From: JAAYUD01 sp963676865
GTDB lineage: Bacteria > Bacteroidota > Bacteroidia > Bacteroidales > Bacteroidaceae
NCBI GenBank assembly: GCA_963676865.2
Contig: CAXXSS010000001.1
Coordinates: 1,984,001-2,048,000, forward strand
DNA length: 64,000 bases
Direction of reading: 5' to 3'
Shown: positions 28,640 through 35,789 of the stretch, piece after piece
How positions within the stretch are numbered: the first letter of the stretch is position 1
How the letters are laid out: every line of letters starts with the position of its first letter
Position numbers and translations under genes: made by a program
Notes under the pieces: generated by a model
Seen by the model: the letters and a program-made list of their open reading frames with translations, nothing else
Database searches by the model: none
Told to the model about the DNA's origin: nothing

Positions 28640-28816
28640 GAAATAACAGAGAACGATTACAATCTAAACATACCTCGTTACGTTGATACTTTTGAAAAGG
28701 AAGAGTCCATTGACATCAAAGCTGTCATGAGTGAGATTAAAAGCTTTGAAGCCAAACGTGCAGGGCTCAACGTTGAGATTGAAGGATATTTGAAGGAATT
28801 AGGATTGGTCGATTAA
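28640..28816 (+). pseudogene. hsdM remnant (type I restriction-modification methylase, C-terminus)
   Basis: Directly after the IS982 right end the frame reads ENDYNLNIPRYVDTFEKEES and ends in IEGYLKELGLVD followed by TAA. This is the well-known C-terminal segment of type I DNA methyltransferase subunits (HsdM). Only 58 codons remain; the catalytic NPPF region is absent. The junction suggests that the IS inserted into hsdM and the rest was later lost. Confidence 0.75.
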
Positions 28817-28870
28817 TTGTAATTGGTTATGATTATGAGCGAAAGCTAGAATAATACAACAGACATCTAA

Positions 28871-29041
28871 CCGGTTGCAGATTGTGACCAGTTAAGCAAT
28901 ACGATTCAAATCGAAGGACGCATTTTATCAATCAGAAACATGCAGGTTATGGTTGACAGAGATTTGGCAGAGCTTTATGACGTTGAAACTAAAGTTCTGA
29001 ATCAGGCAGTAAAGTGTAATATTGAGCGATTCAGATTTTAA
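28871..29041 (+). pseudogene. ORF6N-domain protein remnant
   Basis: The frame reads IEGRILSIRNMQVMVDRDLA, then ELYDVETKVLNQAVKCNIER and stops early at 29039-29041. This matches the start of ORF6N domain proteins (usual pattern I-R-x-x-x-V-M-L-D-x-D-L-A-x-L-Y), which lie next to hsdM/hsdS in many Bacteroides type I loci. The frame after the stop (LSGNETTEL, weakly like the family) is broken, and no proper start codon is seen. Confidence 0.65.
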
Positions 29042-29162
29042 CTCTCAGGGAATGAGACTACTGAACTGGTCACAGATTGTGACCGGCTCGAGAGCTTAAA
29101 GCATGCTTCTATGTGTCTGTATGTCTTTACTTTCTAGATCCGAGAACGCAGGGTAAATAACT

Positions 29163-29285
29163 AACGTATCTCGCAACCATAACTTCCGTTAGTTATTGCG
29201 GTAACTAACGGAAGTTATCATGACAACTAACGTTAGTTTCTTCAACAACATACGTTAGTTACCACTGCGACATACGGTTGATTTT
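29163..29285. repeat. Hairpin repeat element, TAACTAACG family, copy 2
   Basis: A perfect 17 bp inverted repeat (29179-29195 and 29202-29218) with a six-base loop is followed by AACTAACGTTAGTT at 29225-29238. The 39 bp segment 29202-29240 is identical to 7118-7156. It ends in ACATACGG and a T-rich tail like the other copies. Confidence 0.7.
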
Positions 29286-29395
29286 TGGGACTCGGTGCGT
29301 GTCACGCCCCGAAAAGGGAGGTGGCGAAGGTGCGGATACCGGTGCGAATAATGGGTGGAACGAAATCGTTTCATGTTGTCTTATTTTACTGAAAG

Positions 29396-29556
29396 TGTCG
29401 CATGTGTCGCATAGGAATCCTATAAACTCAATATTTTTTTTATCGACATATAATGCGTTTATCATTATGATACTCTAATTATATGAAATATGATTACATA
29501 AAAATATAAAATAAAAAAAATAAAGGAGATAGGGATCCTATGCGACACATGTGACA
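29396..29556. repeat. Long inverted repeat around an AT-rich core
   Basis: The arms 29396-29423 and 29529-29556 pair over 28 bases with about three mismatches (core ATGTGTCGCATAGGA). The 105 bp between them are mostly A and T. No gene is evident from 29042 to 29713. Confidence 0.55.
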
Positions 29557-29713
29557 AGGGTTTGTCGATTTTCGAAGCCGTAGCATATTGTGACTGCGAT
29601 TTTTGGAAAAAGCAATAATCGGCCTCATTTTTGGAAATTGCAGTATTTAAAAATGAAATCGCCGTTTCGCATATAATACAGATTGCTAAATAAATAGACT
29701 TTATCTTATCATT

Positions 29714-29920
29714 ATGAACAATATTCACCGTAAAAGTGATATAAAGATATTCCGCAAAAACGATAAAAACGCCTATCTTGGAGCTTTTGAGAAATTTGAC
29801 CAAATTATTGCCTTGAAGAAAAACAGGCCTTTATTTGTAAATTATTTCGCACAAGGTACTTTATATATAACAATCTGTTTATTACCATTGACCACCTCAG
29901 TTAGGGATAAAGAGAAGTAA
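29714..29920 (+). CDS. Small hypothetical ORF
   Basis: A 68-codon frame with an ATG start and a Lys-rich N-terminal half (RKSDIKIFRKNDKNAYLGAF) followed by a hydrophobic stretch (YFAQGTLYITICLLPL). I recognise no family, and it lies among decayed genes; it may be a remnant or chance frame. It is convergent with the hydrolase gene at 29940. Confidence 0.2.
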   Translation: MNNIHRKSDIKIFRKNDKNAYLGAFEKFDQIIALKKNRPLFVNYFAQGTLYITICLLPLTTSVRDKEK

Positions 29921-29939
29921 AAGAACTCTAATTCTTTAA

Positions 29940-30944
29940 TTATTTTGATTCAAGCGAAAGAAATTGTTCACTTAAGAATGACATAATGTTTGTCCGACAA
30001 GCTTTGATTGACCAATCAGAATGTATTCCATCATAGCTTGCATGTTCATAATAAAAATTAAATTTGTTGTCATGTAAGCGTGCTACTATTTTCTCGCACA
30101 TGAAAGGTGATGGCCAAACCTGATCGCGCTTGAAGGAAATCACAAGAACAGGTCCATTTATTTTCTCAACAGGGATTGTAGCGCTTTTTACCTGTATTGT
30201 ATCCTTTAAAGCCTTTTCAAACATCCGTGTTCTATTACCAGAAAACATTCCTTTGATTGAAGTCCAAGAAAATGGTATCGACACAAAGGGTAGTTCTCGT
30301 CCTTTTTCACTCCATGCAGAATGTTGCCTACCCAAGGCATTAAATAAGCCAGTTGGGGGTCCAGGGAAAACAACAGAACTTGGGTCAATTGCAACCACCG
30401 CATTAACCTCTGAATAGCGACTTCCTAAAAGTAATGCCAACTCCGCTCCACGAGAAACACCAATAAGTGCATAATTGTTAGAAATCACCATATCTTTTTG
30501 TGTAGATAACCAGCGAAACGCCTTCTGAAAATATTCTAACGGTATTCCTCTAAGATTTTTCGGGAGACTATCTGTACCAAAATAGGGTAGCGACAAAACG
30601 CAAAACCCATGATCAATAAGTTCCTGAATGAAGTCTAGGTGATAACTCCAACTTCTTCCCCCTTCTGATCCTCCTAATAGGACTATGGCCTTTTGTGGTG
30701 TGGTTGATGTTCCGTGAAAGAAATCGGCATCCAATCCGTCAATTTTGACTGGTAACAAGGTCATTCCCTTAGGGATATTACTGGGACATGCAGAAAATGG
30801 TAATATCTTAGGAGCAGAACATTGGGTTAACAGCAAAAGGGCAACACCTAGGATAAAAACAACTCCAAATGACTTACACTTTTGAATGTTGTACCTCAAA
30901 TGTTTTAGCTTAATTTTCAGAGGAATAGTTATTATTTTATCCAT
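29940..30944 (-). CDS. Membrane-anchored alpha/beta hydrolase of the BAAT/acyl-CoA thioesterase type
   Basis: The protein resembles the C-terminal domain of bile acid-CoA:amino acid acyltransferases and acyl-CoA thioesterases. In the 345-codon open frame from 30977 it shows AIVLLGGSEGGRSWSYH, nucleophile elbow Ser175 in GVSRGAELAL, Asp285 in KRDQVWPS and His319 in YDGIHSDW, a complete triad. A hydrophobic segment GVVFILGVALLLLTQC near the N-terminus is a membrane anchor or a weak lipoprotein signal (Gln before the Cys is atypical). I prefer the start at 30944 (MDKIITIPL) because a TATCTTTA promoter-like box at 30981-30988 would place the transcript start near 30974, inside the longer version. 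No N-terminal BAAT domain is present. The substrate is unknown; neighbours are decayed mobile DNA. Confidence 0.8.
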   Translation of the reverse strand: MDKIITIPLKIKLKHLRYNIQKCKSFGVVFILGVALLLLTQCSAPKILPFSACPSNIPKGMTLLPVKIDGLDADFFHGTSTTPQKAIVLLGGSEGGRSWSYHLDFIQELIDHGFCVLSLPYFGTDSLPKNLRGIPLEYFQKAFRWLSTQKDMVISNNYALIGVSRGAELALLLGSRYSEVNAVVAIDPSSVVFPGPPTGLFNALGRQHSAWSEKGRELPFVSIPFSWTSIKGMFSGNRTRMFEKALKDTIQVKSATIPVEKINGPVLVISFKRDQVWPSPFMCEKIVARLHDNKFNFYYEHASYDGIHSDWSIKACRTNIMSFLSEQFLSLESK

Positions 30945-31122
30945 ATAAGTATTTTGATTTTGTGTCAAGTTACGCACTTGTAAAGATACTTTAATTTCAC
31001 AGTGCTGCTATTTATAAAAAGCATAAGTGTCTGATATACAAAAAGCATATGAACACTTAACGATGTCAGAAAATCCAACTACCTTAGTGCTAAGAAACCC
31101 CAACATTCAAAATTATTCTGAC

Positions 31123-31209
31123 ATGGCAAAAATAACAATAGAATCTGAAAATATCACCTCTTTAGGTGAAATATCTCATGCAATGGATATTTTTCTCATT
31201 TTGGACTGA
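31123..31209 (+). pseudogene. IS1380-like transposase N-terminal remnant
   Basis: The 28-codon frame MAKITIESENITSLGEISHA resembles the start of IS1380-family transposases (typical form: M-A-K-I-x-I-K-S-E-x-L-T-P-F-G-G-I). A possible continuation (STMGYIVK, like the S-T-x-G-x-R segment) is found about 30 bp later in another frame. The rest of the gene is absent. Confidence 0.35.
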
Positions 31210-31261
31210 GTTCACCATAGCTATTTGACTCTTTATTCGACAATGGGATATATAGTTAAGG

Positions 31262-31426
31262 GCAAACATGAAAAATAAGCTCATGTCCATGTGGGATAAG
31301 ATGTTGCTTCGGAAAAGGTATATCATCGAAACTATCAATGATCTTTTAAAGAATGGTGTACAGAGGCTGGATTTATATGAATGTGTTGCAAGAGGATGTG
31401 AAATATTTATCTGTTTTGCAGAATAA
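31262..31426 (+). pseudogene. Second IS982-family transposase remnant
   Basis: The frame reads MKNKLMSMWDKMLLRKRYII then ETINDLLKN, the same transposase segment as at 28380-28470 but from a different copy (the two differ at many positions). Homology is lost after about 31350. No terminal repeats were seen. Confidence 0.55.
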
Positions 31427-31694
31427 AGAATTGTATGAACAGTCACATTGATGTTGTTTTATTCCATGTAAACAGTAGGAGTGCTTACCCCATTGGCATG
31501 GAAAGGGGCTATGATACAACACTTTGCCTACAATCCATTTTTCAGAACGTATTTCAATGTGAATATTTCCATACGTTCTGATACTTTCTTATCTAAACAT
31601 CCGTTATAGCCCCTTGTAGGGCACTATTTTCGCTATCGTTTCAGTACTCGAATGTAAGTCGAATAAAAGCAAAATGTAAATGCATGTAGCGCAA

Positions 31695-32226
31695 ATCGTT
31701 GATATACAGCGAGAAATTCATAAGGGCGAAAATAAATGTTTGTAAGTATAAACTTTTAGTTTCGTCCTTATGAATTTTTATGTTCGTCCTTATCATTTTT
31801 TCGAAAGCAAAGGTTCAAATTTTAGATCAATAAGTACCACGTCTATGAGGTTAAAATAGTATCAGAATATCGACGAATATTCATCTTGAAATACATCCTG
31901 AAAAACGAGATCAACGCAATTAATATAGATCAACGCAATCTTGCGCGAAGGAGGATATATGCTCGGGCTAATCAAGTAAAAACTAAGAGACCAATTGGCA
32001 TGGGGTACTCGATGAATGAGATACACATGCTTATTTGTAAAACGGCCATTCAGCTATCTGTAGGCCATTGTTTAGAATCGTTCTAAGCAGAGGTCCGCTG
32101 AAAATAAGGACTCTACAGTATGCTCTAGAGCCGATTTTCGGACCTTCTTTCGCTGGCGTTGTATACGGTGCGTCATTAACATGCTGTGGCATAGCGGCGT
32201 ATGGTGTCATACGGAGGTGGCAAAGG
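31695..32226 (-). repeat. Composite degenerate repeat (blocks C and B), copy 2, inverted
   Basis: This is the inverted partner of 11131-11697: 31995-32226 pairs with block B and 31695-31806 with block C. It includes the palindrome TTAGAATCGTTCTAA near 32071. The stretch 30978-32628 holds only this repeat, the transposase remnants, repeat A and a terminator. Confidence 0.65.
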
Positions 32227-32290
32227 TTGAAATGCAGATGATTTCATGGTCTTGGGAATGCAGCAATGGATTCTTATCTTCCTAAAACCA

Positions 32291-32368
32291 CGTATGTACC
32301 TAAATTTGTTGACGTCCATACGTTATCAAAAAAACTTAAGGACGTCACCGAAAAAACTAACATACGAC
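32291..32368 (+). repeat. 78 bp dispersed repeat A, copy 2
   Basis: It has the same length and orientation as 10960-11037, with strongest identity over the last 55 bases (AAAAAAACTTAAGGACGTCA core). It lies just outside the composite repeat, as copy 1 does, but is not inverted with it. Confidence 0.7.
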
Positions 32369-32508
32369 GATTTTATTTATACCGCAGGCTCTCGAAAGTC
32401 TTTATTTTGGGTTCGCTGAAATTCAGTGGCCCCTATTTATGTGATGTGCTATTAATAATACTTATGTTTAGCCCTCACACACCCAGGCTTTTACCGGTGA
32501 GCCATTTT

Positions 32509-32541
32509 TTGCCCTCACTGCAAATCTTGCAATGAGGGCAA
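32509..32541 (-). terminator. Terminator of the gltX-waaA-PAS operon
   Basis: Arms TTGCCCTCACTGCAA (32509-32523) and its near complement (32527-32541) form a strong stem with one mismatch. On the minus strand a T-rich tract follows (complement of 32505-32510). It lies 88 bp after the PAS gene stop. Confidence 0.75.
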
Positions 32542-32628
32542 TTCCTTTAAAAAGATCTTTGGTGTCTCTTTTTATTTTAGAGGTTTTAGCGGTTGGCACA
32601 CACTAATAGATGAGCTTGCGCCAAATAC

Positions 32629-32958
32629 TTATTTGCGAATGTGGTTGGGAACTTCTTCGGGTAAGACGATCGATATTTCGACCAGTCCGCTTACGATGTT
32701 ATTTTCCTTCCAGGCTGTTTGGTAGATTATCTTTTTTACGCCGTTCTTCTCTATTGTGTAGGTATTGTTACCGCCGGTAGCAAGTAGCTCTTTGATTTTG
32801 GCAATAGAAGATGGGTTGTGACAGTCCATCAGATTTTTTCCGATGAGGTTGCCATACTTCTCGAAAGTATTACGAGATTTTTCATTCATATAGACAATGA
32901 CGCCGTCTTTGTCGCATACTGTTACGGCGCAATCCATTTGTTCTGCCCACTGGTACAT
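32629..32958 (-). CDS. Small PAS-domain protein
   Basis: The 109 residues are a single PAS fold: AEQMDCAVTVCDKDGVIVYM, then NEKSRNTFEKYGNLIGKNLM and the HNPSSIAKIKELL helix, ending in beta strands (YTIEKNGVKKIIYQTAWKEN). There is no output domain, signal peptide or membrane segment, so it is a cytoplasmic sensor or binding module. It starts 2 bp after the stop of waaA and belongs to the gltX-waaA operon. The ligand and partner are unknown. Confidence 0.85.
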   Translation of the reverse strand: MYQWAEQMDCAVTVCDKDGVIVYMNEKSRNTFEKYGNLIGKNLMDCHNPSSIAKIKELLATGGNNTYTIEKNGVKKIIYQTAWKENNIVSGLVEISIVLPEEVPNHIRK

Positions 32959-32960
32959 CT

Positions 32961-34214
32961 CTAGTTGTTATTAGAAGTTTCTTTAAACTCTACCATGCTC
33001 AGTATCTTATCGGTAGCTCCAGCATTGCTCGTTACATAATTGCGGGCATTGTTTCCCCATTCTTGCATTTTTTCTTTGTCGGTAAGCATTGTATCGAGTA
33101 GTGTATTGAGCTCTTCGGCGTTCTGAATGGTGAAAGCTCCCTTGTGTTCGATCAGCTCTACTGCTTCCATGAATTTCTCGTAGCGCGGACCAAAGATAAC
33201 GGGAATGCCATAGACGGCTGCTTCCAGTGTGTTGTGTATGCCTGCATGAAATCCTCCGCCGATGTAGGCTATTTCGCCATAGCGATAGATAGAAGACAGA
33301 AGGCCGAAACAGTCGATAATGAGACAATCGGCTTTCAACACATTTTGTTCGTCGGCACGAGTATATTGCACGTAAGGGCGTCTCAGTCTGCTGCGGATGT
33401 AGACCAAGTGGTTTTCGTCGATCACGTGGGGCGCTATAATCATCTTCATTTCGGGATGATTATTAAAATATTCGATGAACAACTCTTCGTCCGGTTCCCA
33501 CGAGCTACCCGCTACGAAGACCAGCGAATTGCCTTTGAATTTATCTATCAATTGCAAGTCTTTTGCTTCGTCTCTGATTTCGAGCACACGGTCGAAACGA
33601 GTGTCGCCTACTACTGTTACTTTATTAATTCCAATCTTAGACAGGTAGCGGCGAGATGTTTCGTTCTGTACAAACAGATGATCGAAATCGCTTAAAACTT
33701 TTCGATAGGGTACGCCGTACCACTTGAAAAATACTTGTGTGCGGCGGAATATGGACGAAACGCTATATATGGGAATGTTGCGGCGGTGCAATTCATCGAT
33801 ATAGTTCTTCCAGAATTCATATTTAATGAAGAATGCCATGCACGGATTGGCAAGCTCGATAAACTTTTTTACATTGCGGGGCTTGTCGAAGGGTAGGTAG
33901 CATACGACATCGGCACCGCGGTAGTTTTTGCGTACTTCATAACCCGAAGGTGAGAAAAACGTAAGTAATATCTTATATTCGGGATATCGGGCACGAATTC
34001 TTTCGATCAGTGGGCGTCCTTGTTCGAATTCGCCCAGCGATGCAGCATGAAACCAGATATATGGAGAGCCTTTTTCTATCTTTTGACGTAGAAGTTGATA
34101 AACAACCCAATGGCCTTTCATCATCTTGCGTGGCTTACGACTGAAGGGAGCATCCAGATGCACCAAAATATCGTAAAGGGCTATACCTAAATTGTACAAC
34201 AGATTATAGATCAT
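32961..34214 (-). CDS. waaA: 3-deoxy-D-manno-octulosonic acid (Kdo) transferase, GT30
   Basis: WaaA/KdtA adds Kdo to lipid A precursor on the inner face of the cytoplasmic membrane. The 417-residue chain has the GT30 N-terminal glycosyltransferase half (WFHAASLGEFEQGRPLIERI, ILLTFFSPSGYEVRKNY) with the conserved Glu in GEFEQ, and a C-terminal GT-B half with AYIGGGFHAGIHNTLEAAVY and PVIFGPRYEKFMEA. An N-terminal hydrophobic helix (IYNLLYNLGIALYDILVHL) anchors it to the membrane. It is 8 bp after gltX and 2 bp before the PAS gene. Confidence 0.95.
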   Translation of the reverse strand: MIYNLLYNLGIALYDILVHLDAPFSRKPRKMMKGHWVVYQLLRQKIEKGSPYIWFHAASLGEFEQGRPLIERIRARYPEYKILLTFFSPSGYEVRKNYRGADVVCYLPFDKPRNVKKFIELANPCMAFFIKYEFWKNYIDELHRRNIPIYSVSSIFRRTQVFFKWYGVPYRKVLSDFDHLFVQNETSRRYLSKIGINKVTVVGDTRFDRVLEIRDEAKDLQLIDKFKGNSLVFVAGSSWEPDEELFIEYFNNHPEMKMIIAPHVIDENHLVYIRSRLRRPYVQYTRADEQNVLKADCLIIDCFGLLSSIYRYGEIAYIGGGFHAGIHNTLEAAVYGIPVIFGPRYEKFMEAVELIEHKGAFTIQNAEELNTLLDTMLTDKEKMQEWGNNARNYVTSNAGATDKILSMVEFKETSNNN

Positions 34215-34222
34215 GTTCCTCT

Positions 34223-35740
34223 TTATTTTAGTACATCAATGGCACGCTTCATACGCATCAATGTTTCTTCTTTTCCTAGTATAGATGTGATATTAAACAT
34301 GTGAGGGCCTTTTCCTTCTCCAACCAGTGTAAGGCGGAATGCATTCATTACATCGCCCGTATTGTAGCCCTTTGAAGCAATCCAGTCCATTACTGTCTTT
34401 TCCTGGTTTTCTATGCTGAAGTCGTCTAATGAGGCAATAACTTCGGAAAGTTCTTTCATTTGCTCGGCAGAATACTCTTTCCAACGTTTGCGTACGGTCT
34501 TTTCGTCGTAAGATTCCGGAGCTACGAAAAAGAAGGCGCAAACGTCCCATAAGTCCTTCACAAAGTTGACGCGCTCTTTCATCATACCTACCACCTCTTT
34601 GGCTTTATTATAAGACACATCGATACCTTTCTCTTTCAATATCGGCATGAAGAGGTCGGTAATCTCTTCGTTTGACACTGTCTGAATATACTGATGATTG
34701 AACCAGATGCACTTGTGATAGTCGTATTTTGCTCCCGAGCGGTTGCAATGGCCTAAATTGAATAACTGAGTCAGTTCGTCCATGGACAATATTTCTCTGT
34801 CGTCGCCTGGATTCCACCCTAGAAGTGCCAAGAAGTTGAGTAATGCTTCGGGCAGATAGCCTTCTTCGCGATAACCTTTTGATATTTCTCCTGTTTTCGG
34901 ATCGTGCCATTCCAACGGGAATACCGGAAAGCCTAAACGGTCTCCATCGCGCTTGCTCAACTTTCCGTTTCCTTCGGGTTTGAGCAATAAGGGTAGATGG
35001 GCAAACTCGGGCATGCTGCTTTCCCATCCGAACGCTCTGTAGAGCAGTACGTGCAAGGGTGCGGACGGCAACCATTCTTCGCCTCGGATGACGTGTGATA
35101 TTTCCATCAAATGATCGTCTACAATATTCGCCAAATGGTAAGTAGGTAGCTCATCGGCCGATTTGTAGAGCACTTTATCGTCTAGTATCGATGAGTTTAT
35201 TTTAACTTCGCCCCGAATTAAATCGTTGACACATATTTCTTGGTTGGGCTCGATAAGAAAGCGCACCACATATTGTTTGCCGTCGGCTATCATTGCATCC
35301 ACTTCTTCTTTCGGAAGTGTTAACGAATTGCGCATGCTCATTCGGGTTGACGCGTCGTATTGAAAGTTGGCTATTTCTTTGCGTTTATTATCCAGTTCGT
35401 CTGGAGTATCGAAAGCTATATATGCTTTGGCTTTATCTAGAAGTTGCTTTACGTATTTTTTGTAAATGTCACGGCGCTCACTTTGGCGATAAGGGCCATA
35501 ATTGCCACCGAAGCTCACTCCTTCATCGAAGTGAATACCTAGCCATTTGAATGATTCTATGATGTATTCTTCTGCTCCTGGGACGAAGCGATGCGAGTCG
35601 GTATCCTCTATACGGAACACCAAATCGCCTCCATGCTGTTTGGCAAAAAGATAATTGTATAACGCTGTACGAACTCCTCCAATATGTAGCGCTCCCGTAG
35701 GACTTGGAGCAAAACGAACTCTTATTTTTCTTTCTGACAT
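34223..35740 (-). CDS. gltX: Glutamyl-tRNA synthetase
   Basis: Class I aminoacyl-tRNA synthetase that charges tRNA-Glu (505 residues from the chosen start). The HIGH-like motif appears as HIGG at 19-22 (FAPSPTGALHIGGVRTALYN) and the KMSKS-like motif as KLSKRDG in the middle of the chain. A longer frame opens at 35830, but homology begins at MSERKIRVRFAPSPTG, and a -7 box at 35764-35771 would place the transcript start inside the longer version; I therefore use ATG at 35740. It is the first gene of the gltX-waaA-PAS operon, divergent from the 7TM-HD gene. Confidence 0.97.
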   Translation of the reverse strand: MSERKIRVRFAPSPTGALHIGGVRTALYNYLFAKQHGGDLVFRIEDTDSHRFVPGAEEYIIESFKWLGIHFDEGVSFGGNYGPYRQSERRDIYKKYVKQLLDKAKAYIAFDTPDELDNKRKEIANFQYDASTRMSMRNSLTLPKEEVDAMIADGKQYVVRFLIEPNQEICVNDLIRGEVKINSSILDDKVLYKSADELPTYHLANIVDDHLMEISHVIRGEEWLPSAPLHVLLYRAFGWESSMPEFAHLPLLLKPEGNGKLSKRDGDRLGFPVFPLEWHDPKTGEISKGYREEGYLPEALLNFLALLGWNPGDDREILSMDELTQLFNLGHCNRSGAKYDYHKCIWFNHQYIQTVSNEEITDLFMPILKEKGIDVSYNKAKEVVGMMKERVNFVKDLWDVCAFFFVAPESYDEKTVRKRWKEYSAEQMKELSEVIASLDDFSIENQEKTVMDWIASKGYNTGDVMNAFRLTLVGEGKGPHMFNITSILGKEETLMRMKRAIDVLK

Positions 35741-35763
35741 ATTAATTATTAGATAATTTGTCG

Positions 35764-35771
35764 CAAAATTA
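35764..35771 (-). promoter_or_regulatory. -7 box of the gltX operon
   Basis: On the minus strand the sequence is TAATTTTG (TAnnTTTG), 24 bp upstream of the gltX start. It supports the short start of gltX. No -33 element is evident. Confidence 0.5.
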
Positions 35772-35789
35772 CGTCTTTTTTTCCATACT

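Noticed and set aside
31886..32086. A 66-codon open frame at 31.9 kb
   Set aside because: It lies in the spacer and block B of the degenerate repeat and is not preserved in the other copy.
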